This document shows positions 26,350-34,886 of a stretch of 64,000 nt of DNA, piece after piece. Below the pieces are notes generated by a model, which was given only the letters and a program-made list of their open reading frames with translations, ran no database searches and had not been told where the DNA came from. The position numbers and the translations under genes were made by a program. The DNA comes from DATFQE01 sp963738205 (GTDB lineage: Bacteria; Actinomycetota; Thermoleophilia; Gaiellales; Gaiellaceae). Positions within the stretch are counted from its first letter, which is position 1. Each line of letters opens with the position of its first letter. Location: contig CAVTVQ010000007.1 in assembly GCA_963738205.1 (NCBI GenBank), positions 1,054,001-1,118,000 on the forward strand. Reading direction: 5' to 3'.

Positions 26350-26443
26350 TCAGGGCGCTCCCCTACTCGGGGCGCAGCCTGCCGTACGGCGCTCGAGGTT
26401 CAGGGAAGTCCCTGACGACGCGCCCTCGTCTCCTTCGTAACGT
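26350..26443 (+). promoter_or_regulatory. Operators and -10 between RR2-HK2 and the 26481 gene
   Basis: A perfect TCAGGG-aagt-CCCTGA (26400-26415) is followed after 22 nt by TAACGT (26438-26443). A weaker copy, TCGGGG-cgca-GCCTGC (26367-26382), lies 33 bp upstream, and a third, TCAGGG-cgct-CCCCTA, at 26350-26365. The geometry equals the four other promoters of the group. Confidence 0.6.
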
Positions 26444-26480
26444 CGATTACAAGCCATCGAGTGAGAAAGGAGAGAACCTC

Positions 26481-27500
26481 ATGCCACGATCGAACAAGAC
26501 GACTGCGCCCTGGCGGTCCGTACGGCGCCTGGGCTTCGTGGTCGCGAGCACCGTGCTCGTGGCGCTTGCGGGCAGTGTGTACGCATTGGCAGGTCACAGT
26601 CCCGCGGCGGTCCCGTCCTACACGGGATGCGTGAAGAACGGCAAGATCGACAAGCTGATCGCGGGTGACGCGCCGGCGTCGCCGTGCGTGGCGGGGGAGA
26701 CGGAAGCGCACCTCAGCGGCGGGGACATCACGCGAATCAACGCGGGCGCCGGCCTGTCCGGGGGCTCCGAGGAGGGCGAGGCCGAGTTGCACGTCGACCC
26801 GGGCCAGGTGCAGTCCCGTGTGACCGGAGTCTGCTCCGATGTCCGCGGGAACGACGCATCGATCAGGGCCATCCACGAGGACGGCTCCGTGACGTGCAAC
26901 CCGGACGATGTCGGATCGGGCGACATCACGGGCGTCGACGCAGGGTTCGGGCTCAACGGTGGCGGCACCTCCGGAGACGTGTCGCTCTCGGCGAACACGA
27001 ATCAGCTCCAGAGTCGGGTGAACACCTTCAGCTGCGACCTTCCTGGTCGCTCCGTGAAAGCGATCGCCCAGGACGGATCGACCGAGTGCAACCGAGGACC
27101 GCGGGTTGTCGGAGGCAAGAAGAGCGGGCCCAACGACATCGCCGAGAGCTTCCAGACGATCGGGTCGCTTCCGCTCCCGACCGGCAAGTGGCTCGTGATC
27201 GCCAAGGTACTCGCGAACTCGACGAAGCTCGATCCGGCGAACGAGGTGCTCAAGACAACCTGTCAGCTGCTGGTCCCAGGCGACCTCGACAGGGCGATCG
27301 TTTGGGGTGACAACGACTTCGCCGCTGGCGGCACGATGACGATGATCGCGTGGGGCGAGTCCGCCGGTTTCGGCCCCGAGGCCGTCGTCCAGTGTCAGGA
27401 CGAGGCCGCTTCCGACAACATCATCGCGCAGATGGAATGGCGCCGGCTCACGATTGCAGCCGTGCAGCTCGACGACATCTTCGAGAGCGGCCTCAACTAG
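26481..27500 (+). CDS. Exported protein with two GDIT-type tail-fibre-like repeats
   Basis: This 339-residue protein has a membrane or signal segment near 20-42. Two related units follow: GGDITRINAGAGLSGG ending QVQSRV, and SGDITGVDAGFGLNGG ending QLQSRV. The G-D-I-T-x-V-x-A-G-x-G-L motif occurs in phage tail fibres and in secreted bacterial repeat proteins. The C-terminal 150 residues are a beta-rich domain (LPTGKWLVIAKVLANS) similar to many actinobacterial secreted proteins. An AAAGGAGAG ribosome site precedes the ATG. No phage genes are nearby, so a cell-surface protein is likelier. Confidence 0.8.
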   Translation: MPRSNKTTAPWRSVRRLGFVVASTVLVALAGSVYALAGHSPAAVPSYTGCVKNGKIDKLIAGDAPASPCVAGETEAHLSGGDITRINAGAGLSGGSEEGEAELHVDPGQVQSRVTGVCSDVRGNDASIRAIHEDGSVTCNPDDVGSGDITGVDAGFGLNGGGTSGDVSLSANTNQLQSRVNTFSCDLPGRSVKAIAQDGSTECNRGPRVVGGKKSGPNDIAESFQTIGSLPLPTGKWLVIAKVLANSTKLDPANEVLKTTCQLLVPGDLDRAIVWGDNDFAAGGTMTMIAWGESAGFGPEAVVQCQDEAASDNIIAQMEWRRLTIAAVQLDDIFESGLN

Positions 27501-27509
27501 GCGTTTGCG

Positions 27510-27540
27510 TCGCTCCGGCCCTCGCCGAGGGCCGGAGCGA
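27510..27540 (+). terminator. Perfect 13-bp hairpin
   Basis: TCGCTCCGGCCCT (27510-27522) pairs with AGGGCCGGAGCGA (27528-27540) around CGCCG, just after the 26481 gene. Confidence 0.75.
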
Positions 27541-27610
27541 GCACCTGAGGCCGGTACGACCGCCGAACCGCGAAGATGGGCGAAGCAACCCAGCGAGGAA
27601 AGGCGGGCCG

Positions 27611-28813
27611 ATGGCGACCGTGCTCTGTGTGCTCTACGACGACCCCGTGGACGGGTACCCATCCTCGTACGCGCGCGACGGCATCCCGCCGATCGAGCGC
27701 TACTACGACGGGCAGACCACCCCCACGCCGGAAGCGATCGACTTCACGCCGGGCGAGCTGCTCGGCAGCGTCTCCGGCGAGCTGGGCTTGCGTCGGTTCC
27801 TGGAAGAGCGAGGCCACACGCTGATCGTCACCTCCGACAAGGACGGGCCGGACTCGGTCTTCGAGCGTGAGCTGCCGGACGCCGACGTCGTCATCTCGCA
27901 GCCGTTCTGGCCGGCCTATCTGACCGCCGACCGCATCGCGAAGGCGCCGAAGCTGAAGCTGGCGCTCACCGCCGGCATCGGCTCCGACCACGTCGACCTC
28001 CAGGCCGCGATGGACAGCGGCGTGACCGTGACCGAGGTCACCTACTGCAACAGCATCAGCGTCGCCGAGCACGTGATGATGGTGATCCTCGGCCTCGTCC
28101 GGAACTACATTCCGTCGCACCAGGTCGTGCTCGACGGCGGCTGGAACATCGCCGACTGCGTCTCCCGCTCGTACGACCTCGAGGGCATGCAGGTGGGCAC
28201 GGTCGCCGCCGGCCGGATCGGCTCGGCAGTGCTCCGCCGGCTGAAGCCGTTCGAGGTCGGCCTCCACTACACCGATCGCCACCGCCTCCCCACGGAGGTC
28301 GAAGAGGAGCTCGGCGTCACGTTCCACCCCGACGTCGAGTCGCTCGTGTCGGTCTGCGACGTCGTCACGATCAACGCGCCGCTGCATCCGGAAACGGAGC
28401 ACATGTTCGACGACGAGCTGATCGGCAAGATGAAGCGCGGCGCGTACCTGATCAATACCGCGCGCGGGAAGATCTGCGACCGGGACGCGGTGGCGCGCGC
28501 GTGCGAGAGCGGGCAGCTGGCCGGGTACGCGGGCGACGTCTGGTTCCCGCAGCCGGCGCCGCAGGACCATCCGTGGCGGACGATGCCGCACCAGGGGATG
28601 ACGCCGCACATCTCGGGGTCGAGCCTGTCGGCGCAGGCGCGCTACGCGGCGGGGGTGCGCGAGATCCTCGAGTGCTGGTTCGACGGCCGCCCGATCCGCG
28701 AGGAGTACCTGATCGTCGCCGGCGGCGAGCTCGCCGGAGCCGGCGCCCACTCGTACAGTGCGGGCGACGCGACCGGGGGCTCGGACGAGGCCGCGCGGTT
28801 CAGTCGAACGTGA
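27611..28813 (+). CDS. fdh: NAD-dependent formate dehydrogenase
   Basis: This 400-residue cytosolic enzyme oxidises formate to CO2 with NAD. Family landmarks are all present: PFWPAYLT, the formate-binding Asn in TYCNSISVAEHVMM, the dinucleotide loop GTVAAGRIGSAV, the catalytic Arg in NTARGKICDRDAV and the His in TPHISGSSLSAQ. The start follows GAGGAAAGG. The 3' end overlaps the convergent alcohol dehydrogenase gene by 14 bp. Together they can take formaldehyde adducts to CO2 while making NADH. Confidence 0.93.
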   Translation: MATVLCVLYDDPVDGYPSSYARDGIPPIERYYDGQTTPTPEAIDFTPGELLGSVSGELGLRRFLEERGHTLIVTSDKDGPDSVFERELPDADVVISQPFWPAYLTADRIAKAPKLKLALTAGIGSDHVDLQAAMDSGVTVTEVTYCNSISVAEHVMMVILGLVRNYIPSHQVVLDGGWNIADCVSRSYDLEGMQVGTVAAGRIGSAVLRRLKPFEVGLHYTDRHRLPTEVEEELGVTFHPDVESLVSVCDVVTINAPLHPETEHMFDDELIGKMKRGAYLINTARGKICDRDAVARACESGQLAGYAGDVWFPQPAPQDHPWRTMPHQGMTPHISGSSLSAQARYAAGVREILECWFDGRPIREEYLIVAGGELAGAGAHSYSAGDATGGSDEAARFSRT

Positions 28814-29906
28814 TCACGGTGCGGATGCCTTCCTGACGCTCCATCGCGGCGAAGGCGTCGTTCACCCCGTCGAGCGGGATGCGGCCGGTGACGAGTGCGT
28901 CGGCGTCGATCTCGCCGGCGAGCCAGCGGTCGACGAGCTGCGGCACCTGTGACCTGCCCTTGACGCCGCCGAAGGACGAGCCCGTCACGCGGCGGCCGGT
29001 GATCAGGAGCCTCGGGACGACGTCGAGCGTCTCGCCCTTGCCCGCGACGCCGATCATCGTCGCCAGGCCCCAGGCCTCCCGTGCCGCCTCGACGGCCTGC
29101 TGCATCACGCCGACGTTGCCGGTCGCCTCGAAGGTGAAGTCGGCGCCGAAGCCGCCCGTCTCCGAGCGGATCCAGTCGACGGTGTCGTCGGCGGCGACGC
29201 GCGTGTCGGTTGCACCGTGTCGACTGGCCTCCGCGAGCCGGTCCTCCGAGAGGTCGATCGCGACGATGCGGTCCGCTCCCGCGAGCCGGCATCCGATTAC
29301 GGCGCCGAGCCCGACGAGCCCGCAGCCGAAGACCACGCACATGGAGCCGGGCGCGACCTGCGCGGTGTAGAGCGCAGCGCCGATGCCGGTCGACAGGCCA
29401 CAGGCGAACGGTGCGCAGCCGGCGAGCGGGGCTTCGGGATTCACCTTCGCCAGCGCGATCTCGGGGACGACCGTGTGGTCGGCGAAGGTCGACGTCCCCA
29501 TGAAGTGGCGCAGCGGCTCGCCGTTCAGGGCGAAGCGCGTCGTCCCGTCCGGCAGCAGCCCGCGACCCTGCTCGTCGCGGATCGCCGTGCAGCGGTTCGT
29601 GCGCGGGTCGAGGCAGTGGACGCACTCGCCGCACTCGGGGGCGAACAGCGTCACGACGTGGTCGCCGGGCGCCACGAGCGTGACGCCGGGGCCGACGGCT
29701 ACGACGACGCCCGCGCCTTCATGGCCGAGGACGCAGGCGGTGTAGCCGGTCGGGTCGGCGCCCGAGGCGGCGTAGAGGTCGGTGTGGCAGACCCCGCAAG
29801 CCTCGATGCGGACGAGCGCCTCGCCGGCCCGCGGCTCCGCCAGCTCCACTTGACGGACCGCCAGCGGCGCGCCGAACTCCTCGAGGACCGCGGCCCGCAC
29901 CTGCAT
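28800..29906 (-). CDS. Class III-type zinc alcohol dehydrogenase (formaldehyde-adduct dehydrogenase)
   Basis: This 368-residue enzyme has the catalytic zinc site GVCHTD and GHEGAG, the structural zinc Cys cluster CGECVHC with the fourth Cys in TNRC, and the class III stretches FMGTSTFADHTVV, GLSTGIGAAL and GSSFGGVKGRSQVP. Such enzymes oxidise S-hydroxymethyl thiols (glutathione or mycothiol). With the formate dehydrogenase next door, a formaldehyde pathway is likely. The thiol partner and the S-formyl hydrolase are not visible in this window. Confidence 0.88.
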   Translation of the reverse strand: MQVRAAVLEEFGAPLAVRQVELAEPRAGEALVRIEACGVCHTDLYAASGADPTGYTACVLGHEGAGVVVAVGPGVTLVAPGDHVVTLFAPECGECVHCLDPRTNRCTAIRDEQGRGLLPDGTTRFALNGEPLRHFMGTSTFADHTVVPEIALAKVNPEAPLAGCAPFACGLSTGIGAALYTAQVAPGSMCVVFGCGLVGLGAVIGCRLAGADRIVAIDLSEDRLAEASRHGATDTRVAADDTVDWIRSETGGFGADFTFEATGNVGVMQQAVEAAREAWGLATMIGVAGKGETLDVVPRLLITGRRVTGSSFGGVKGRSQVPQLVDRWLAGEIDADALVTGRIPLDGVNDAFAAMERQEGIRTVITFD

Positions 29907-29925
29907 CGGGCGATCCTACGGCGAC

Positions 29926-30702
29926 TCAGCCGGCGACCGCGCGGCGGTAGCGCCAGATCGAGAGCGCGCTGAAGACGGCGATGATCGCGAACGACCACGC
30001 GAGGGCGCCCCAGACGTCGTTGCCGGCCGGCGTGCCGACGAAGAGTGCGCGCGCCGCGTCGACCATGGTGGTGAAGGGGTTGTTCTCGGCGATCGGCTGC
30101 AGCCAGCTGGGCATCGTCTCGGGCGGCACGAAGGCCGAGGACACGAACGTGACCGGGAAGAGGATCGTGAAGCCGTAGGCGTTCGCGGCCTCCGGCGACG
30201 AGGCGGTCAGGCCGATGAACGCGAACACCCACGAGAACGCGTAGCCGATCAGCAGCATCAGCAAGATGCCGGCGACCACCTCGGGGACGCTGGTCGAGAA
30301 GCGGAAGCCGACCACGATCCCGACCGTCAGCATGACCACGAGCTGGATCACGTTCGTGCCAACGTCGGCGAGGATGCGGCCCGAGAGGACGGCCGGGCTC
30401 CACATCGGCAGCGACCGGAAGCGGTCGATCAGGCCCTTCTTCAGGTCCTCGGCCAGCCCGAGCGCTGTCACGAAGCCGCCGAAGACCATCGACTGCACGA
30501 TGATCCCGGGGATCAGGAAGTCGACGTAGTCGAGTCCCGGCGTGGCGATCGCGCCGCCGAAGACGTAGACGAAGAGCAGCACGAACATCACCGGCTGGAC
30601 CGTGAAGCCGACCAGCAGGTCCGGTTGACGGCGGATGCGCTTGATGCTCCGCTCGGCCAGGACGAAGGTGTCGGAGACGGCGTAGCGCACGGCGGTGGTC
30701 AC
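29926..30702 (-). CDS. ABC-2 exporter permease (DrrB-like), exporter A
   Basis: This 258-residue protein has six membrane segments and the ABC-2 signature region SSAFVPPETMPSWLQPIAE near 195-213. It overlaps the ATPase gene by 4 bp (ATGA), so the two form one exporter. DrrAB-type pairs expel hydrophobic drugs or lipids; the cargo here is unknown. Confidence 0.9.
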   Translation of the reverse strand: MTTAVRYAVSDTFVLAERSIKRIRRQPDLLVGFTVQPVMFVLLFVYVFGGAIATPGLDYVDFLIPGIIVQSMVFGGFVTALGLAEDLKKGLIDRFRSLPMWSPAVLSGRILADVGTNVIQLVVMLTVGIVVGFRFSTSVPEVVAGILLMLLIGYAFSWVFAFIGLTASSPEAANAYGFTILFPVTFVSSAFVPPETMPSWLQPIAENNPFTTMVDAARALFVGTPAGNDVWGALAWSFAIIAVFSALSIWRYRRAVAG

Positions 30703-31673
30703 CGGGCCTCGCCCTCCCCGTCCTCGTCGCCCGGCTCGGTCGCCCGCCCGGTCAGCTTCAGGAAGACGTCGTCGAGGGTCGGGCGGCGGACTGAGATGTC
30801 GTCGATGACGACCCCGGCCTCGTCGAGCCGCCGGACCGCCTCGGCGATCATCCCGCGCCGCTTCTGCAGCGGAACGCGGACGGTGCCGTCCTCGGCGAAC
30901 GGCGCCTCCTCGGCGATCGCGGACAGGGCAGCAATAGCCGCCTCGCGCTGCTCGCCGTCGTCGAGGTGGACCTCGAGCCGCTCGCCGCCGACCTGCGCCT
31001 TCAGCTCATTGGAGGTGCCCTCGGCGATCACGAGCCCGCGGTCGATGACCGCGATGCGGTCGGCCAGCCGGTCCGCCTCGTCGAGGTACTGGGTGGTGAG
31101 GAGCACGGTCGTTCCCTGGGCGACCAGCGCCTCGATCGCATCCCAGAGGTCGATGCGGCTGCGGATGTCGAGGCCGGTCGTCGGCTCGTCGAGGAAGAGC
31201 ACCGGTGGCCGCGCGACGAGCGCAGCGGCGAGGTCGAGACGGCGGCGCATGCCTCCCGAGTAGGTGCGGACGAGCCGGTCGGCTGCATCGGCGAGGTCGA
31301 AGGCCGTGAGCAGCTCCTCGGCCCGCTCGCGGGCGACACGGCGGCCGAGGTGGTAGAGGCGGCCGACCAGCTCGAGGTTCTCGAGGCCGTTCAGGTTCTC
31401 GTCCACGGCCGCGTACTGGCCGGCGAGTCCGATGCGCTCGCGCACGCGCTTCCCCTCGCGGACGACGTCGAAGCCCACGACCTCGGCCGTGCCGTCGTCG
31501 GGGCGCAGGAGCGTGGTCAGGATCCTGACCACCGTCGTCTTCCCTGCGCCGTTGGGGCCGAGCAGGCCGAACACGCTGCCGGCCTCCACCCGGAGGTCGA
31601 CGCCGCGCAGCGCGTGGACGTCGCCGTAGCTCTTGCGTAGGCCACGAGCCTCTACTGCAGCCTTTGCTGACAT
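30699..31673 (-). CDS. ABC exporter ATPase (DrrA-like), exporter A
   Basis: This 324-residue protein starts at ATG 31673. It has Walker A GPNGAGKTT, signature YSGGMRRRLDLA, Walker B VLFLDEPTTG and the switch His. The C-terminal 90 residues are the DrrA-type extension (RRPTLDDVFLKLTG). It lies 91 bp from, and divergent to, the ATPase of a second exporter, so both may share one control region. Confidence 0.92.
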   Translation of the reverse strand: MSAKAAVEARGLRKSYGDVHALRGVDLRVEAGSVFGLLGPNGAGKTTVVRILTTLLRPDDGTAEVVGFDVVREGKRVRERIGLAGQYAAVDENLNGLENLELVGRLYHLGRRVARERAEELLTAFDLADAADRLVRTYSGGMRRRLDLAAALVARPPVLFLDEPTTGLDIRSRIDLWDAIEALVAQGTTVLLTTQYLDEADRLADRIAVIDRGLVIAEGTSNELKAQVGGERLEVHLDDGEQREAAIAALSAIAEEAPFAEDGTVRVPLQKRRGMIAEAVRRLDEAGVVIDDISVRRPTLDDVFLKLTGRATEPGDEDGEGEAR

Positions 31674-31764
31674 TGGTTTCACGCTACCTACTGGGCTCGG
31701 CACGATGACTTTCGACCCGGCTCCCGGTCGTAGTGGGGATGACCTCGACTGGCATGCTGGCCGC

Positions 31765-32661
31765 ATGAGCGAGCTCGCCATCCGTCTGCGTGGCGTCGTG
31801 AAGCGCTACGGCCCGATCACGGCCGTGAACGGGTTGGACCTCGACGTCCCGATGGGGACCTGCGTCGGGCTGCTCGGCCCGAACGGCGCCGGCAAGTCGA
31901 CGACGATGCGGCTGCTGACGGCCCAGTCGATCGCCGACGAGGGCGAGCTCGAGGTGCTCGGCTTCAAGCTCCCGGAGGAGTCGAAGATGGCGCGCGCCCA
32001 GTGCGGCGTGGCGCCGCAGCTCGACAACCTCGACACGACGCTCACGGTCGAGCAGAACCTGCTCGTCTTCTCGCACCTGTACCGGATCCCGCGCGCCGAG
32101 CGGCGCGATGCAATCGAGAGGGCCCTCGTGATGGCCAAGCTGGTCGACCGCCGCGACTCACGCGTCGACAAGCTTTCCGGCGGCATGCGGCGGCGCTTGC
32201 TGATCGCGCGCGCGCTCGTTCACCGGCCGCGACTCGTGCTACTCGACGAGCCGACCGTCGGCCTTGATCCGCAGGTGCGCCAGGAGCTCTGGGCATTGAT
32301 CGACGCGCTCCGCTCCCAGGGCACCACGATTCTGATGTCGACGCACTACATCGAGGAGGCGCAGCGTCTCGCGGACACCGTGATGATCCTGTCCCACGGC
32401 AGCGCGGTCGCCGCCGGCCCGCCGTCGGAGCTCGTGATCGAGCACGCCGGCCGCGAGGTGCTCGAGGTCTACGGCGCGCCGAAGCGACTCGCCGAGGTCG
32501 AGGCTGAGGCGGGTGCTGCCGGGCTGCGGACGAGGCGCACGGGTACGAGCATCTCGATCCTCGACGTCGGCCGGACCAACGGCTTCGAGATCGACGGCGA
32601 GCGGCGGCCCGCCAACCTCGAGGACGTCTTCGTCCTGCTCACAGGCGAGGAGATCGCATGA
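31765..32661 (+). CDS. ABC exporter ATPase (NodI/DrrA-like), exporter B
   Basis: This 298-residue protein has Walker A GPNGAGKST, signature LSGGMRRRLLIA, Walker B LVLLDEPTVG and the switch His in STHYIEEA. I chose ATG 31765 because it begins the conserved domain; upstream in-frame codons run into the divergent neighbour. It overlaps the permease start by 4 bp. Confidence 0.92.
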   Translation: MSELAIRLRGVVKRYGPITAVNGLDLDVPMGTCVGLLGPNGAGKSTTMRLLTAQSIADEGELEVLGFKLPEESKMARAQCGVAPQLDNLDTTLTVEQNLLVFSHLYRIPRAERRDAIERALVMAKLVDRRDSRVDKLSGGMRRRLLIARALVHRPRLVLLDEPTVGLDPQVRQELWALIDALRSQGTTILMSTHYIEEAQRLADTVMILSHGSAVAAGPPSELVIEHAGREVLEVYGAPKRLAEVEAEAGAAGLRTRRTGTSISILDVGRTNGFEIDGERRPANLEDVFVLLTGEEIA

Positions 32662-33458
32662 GCGCGACCGCCGCGACCCGGGGTGCCCCCCTGCACCGGC
32701 TCGAGCGCTCCGCCCTCACCGGCGTCCTCGTCCGCGAGGTCGTCAACTTCTCCTCGTACTGGCGCTCGGCCACGTTCTCCTCGACGGTCGAGCCGACGAT
32801 CTATCTGCTCGCGTTCGGCTTCGGCTTCGGATCGCTGGTCAGCCGCGTAGGTGGCTACGACTATGTCGACTTCGTCGGCACCGGGATTGTCGCCACCGCG
32901 GTGCTCTTCTCGAGCGCCTTCCCGGCCATGTTCGGGACGTTCGTCAAGTACCAGTTCCAGCACACGTATGACGCGATCCTCGCGGCCCCCGTGGACACGG
33001 AGGAGCTCGTCACCGCCGAGGCTCTGTGGGTCGCCAGCCGAGCGGGCGTCTACGGCTGCGTGCCGATGCTCGTCGCGATCCCCTTCGGGCTCGATCCGTC
33101 CTGGGGGATGCTCGCCGTCCCGTTCATCGCCTGGGTCTCGGGCTACGGCTGGGCCTGCTTCGGCATCGCGGTGGCCGGCTACGCCAAGTCGATCGAGAAC
33201 TTCAGCTACATCGTCAGTGCCGTCCTGACGCCGCTCTTCCTGGTGGCGGGGACGTTCTTCCCGATCAGCTCTCTGCCCGAGTGGGCCCAAGTGCTCGCGA
33301 ACTTCAACCCGCTGTACCAGTGCGTGGAGCTCGTGCGCAGCGCCGTCTTCGGCCTCTGGGGCTGGGAGGACCTCGCCCGGCTTGGCGTGCTGGTCGCGTT
33401 CGGCCTGATCATGTGGCGAATCGCGATCCACGCGATGACGCAGAAGCTCATCGACTAG
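32658..33458 (+). CDS. ABC-2 exporter permease (NodJ-like), exporter B
   Basis: This 266-residue membrane protein has six hydrophobic segments and the ABC-2 motif VAGTFFPISSLPEWAQVL near 203-220. ATGA coupling to the ATPase shows a two-gene exporter. NodIJ relatives move small amphiphilic molecules; the cargo is unknown. Confidence 0.9.
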   Translation: MSATAATRGAPLHRLERSALTGVLVREVVNFSSYWRSATFSSTVEPTIYLLAFGFGFGSLVSRVGGYDYVDFVGTGIVATAVLFSSAFPAMFGTFVKYQFQHTYDAILAAPVDTEELVTAEALWVASRAGVYGCVPMLVAIPFGLDPSWGMLAVPFIAWVSGYGWACFGIAVAGYAKSIENFSYIVSAVLTPLFLVAGTFFPISSLPEWAQVLANFNPLYQCVELVRSAVFGLWGWEDLARLGVLVAFGLIMWRIAIHAMTQKLID

Positions 33459-33566
33459 GGACGCGCCTAGGGCAGGCGGCGTGGACGGTCCAGGAGTCGC
33501 CCCGGCGCGACGTGTGATGCGGCGCCGAGACGATGGCTGCTCCGAGCAAACCAGGAAAGGGCAGCA

Positions 33567-33929
33567 GTGTTTCGCACCACGTTGATCGTTTTCTCCTCTG
33601 CTTTGGTGGTGACCGCGCTGATCGCGATCGGGACCGCATCGGCCGCGACGAAGACGGTGAAAGGCACCGTCGGGCCCGGTTTCACCATCTCGCTGACCTC
33701 AGGTGGGAAGAAGGTCTCGAGCCTGAAACCGGGGTCGTACAAGTTCGAGATCTCGGACAAGTCGTCTTCGCACGACTTCCACCTGAACGGTCCGGGGATC
33801 AACAAGGTCGTCACCGGCGTCTCTTTCGTCGGCAAGAAGTCGCTGGTCGTGACCCTGAAGAAGGGCACCTACCGCTTCGTGTGCGATCCGCACTCGAGCT
33901 CGATGAAGGGCAGCTTCAAGGTCGCGTAA
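33567..33929 (+). CDS. Exported cupredoxin (plastocyanin-like)
   Basis: This 120-residue protein starts at GTG with a signal peptide (GTASAATK). It has a His ligand in HDFHLNG and the C-terminal copper motif FVCDPHSSSM (Cys, His, Met), so it has the usual type 1 copper site. It probably carries electrons or stores copper outside the membrane. No oxidase partner is adjacent; the multicopper oxidase is 24 kb away. Confidence 0.87.
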   Translation: MFRTTLIVFSSALVVTALIAIGTASAATKTVKGTVGPGFTISLTSGGKKVSSLKPGSYKFEISDKSSSHDFHLNGPGINKVVTGVSFVGKKSLVVTLKKGTYRFVCDPHSSSMKGSFKVA

Positions 33930-33934
33930 TCCCC

Positions 33935-33972
33935 CTGGGCGCGGGCGCGCCACTGCGCGCCCGCGCCCAGGT
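33935..33972. terminator. Perfect 16-bp hairpin
   Basis: CCTGGGCGCGGGCGCG (33935-33950) pairs with CGCGCCCGCGCCCAGG (33957-33972) around CCACTG, 5 nt after the cupredoxin stop. Confidence 0.75.
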
Positions 33973-33994
33973 TGCCTCAGTAGGCTGAGCCCCC

Positions 33995-34861
33995 GTGCGG
34001 GTCGTGTCGCTTCTCCCGAGCGCGACCGAGATCGTCGCCGAGCTCGGCTGCGCCGAGGTCCTCGCCGGTCGTTCGGAGGAGTGCGACTGGCCGCCCGAGG
34101 TCGGCGAGCTCCCCGTCGTCAGCCGTGCCCGCGTCGACACGGCGTCGCTCTCGTCGCAGGAGGTCGACGACGTTGTCCGCAAGGCGGTCGCGGACGGCCG
34201 CTCCCTGTACGTGATCGATGAGGACCTGCTGCGCTCGCTCGCTCCCGACCTCGTGCTCACGCAGGACCTCTGTGCCGTGTGCGCGGTTCCGAGCGGCGAG
34301 CTGTGCGCGCTCGACGTGCCGACGCTCTCGCTCGACCCGCGGACGCTCGAGGAGATCGCTGAGTCGATCGAGCTCGTCGGCCAGGCGCTCGGCGTGGGCG
34401 AGCGCGCACGCAGGCGGGCCGACCGGATGCGCCGTGACCTCGAGGCCGTCCGTGCCTCCGTCGCGGGTCTGCCGAGGCCGCGTGTCTTCGTCGCCGAGTG
34501 GGTCGACCCGCCGTTCGCGCCGGGCCACTGGATCCCCGAGCTCGTGGAGCTGGCGGGCGGCCAGTGCGTGCTCGGCAGGACCGGCGAGCATTCGTTCCGC
34601 CTCGACTGGGACGACGTCCGCGCCGCGACCCCCGAACTGGTGGTGCTCGCACCGTGCGGCTACACCGCGCCGCGCGCAGCGGAAGAGGCGTTCCCGCCGG
34701 ACGTCGCTCCACGCGTCGTCGCCGTGGACGCCAGCGAGTACTACGCCCGCCCGGCGCCGAGGGTGGTCGAAGGGGCGCGCCAGCTTGCGCACCTGCTTCA
34801 CCCTGAAGTGGCACCCGATCCCGGTGTTCCCGCAATCGAGCTGTCCGTGGTTCGCGGCTAG
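33995..34861 (+). CDS. Cobalamin-binding-like periplasmic-fold protein without signal peptide
   Basis: This 288-residue protein starts at GTG with RVVSLLPSATEIVAELG, the opening of BtuF-type binding proteins (PF01497). It has GHWIPELVELAGG and ELVVLAPCGYT further on. There is no signal peptide or lipobox and no permease gene nearby. It belongs to the cytosolic cobalamin-binding-like group rather than to a complete importer. The ligand is unproven. Confidence 0.82.
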   Translation: MRVVSLLPSATEIVAELGCAEVLAGRSEECDWPPEVGELPVVSRARVDTASLSSQEVDDVVRKAVADGRSLYVIDEDLLRSLAPDLVLTQDLCAVCAVPSGELCALDVPTLSLDPRTLEEIAESIELVGQALGVGERARRRADRMRRDLEAVRASVAGLPRPRVFVAEWVDPPFAPGHWIPELVELAGGQCVLGRTGEHSFRLDWDDVRAATPELVVLAPCGYTAPRAAEEAFPPDVAPRVVAVDASEYYARPAPRVVEGARQLAHLLHPEVAPDPGVPAIELSVVRG

Positions 34862-34886
34862 GCGGGCTCGTCCCCGAGGACGCCGG

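Noticed and set aside
26481..27500. Prophage tail-fibre gene
   Set aside because: The GDIT repeats recall tail fibres, but there are no phage structural, lysis or integrase genes nearby, and the gene has a signal segment and the cluster's operator.
32469..33431. 320-codon minus frame opposite exporter B permease
   Set aside because: It lacks any fold-like pattern and lies opposite a well-supported ABC-2 permease coupled to its ATPase by ATGA.
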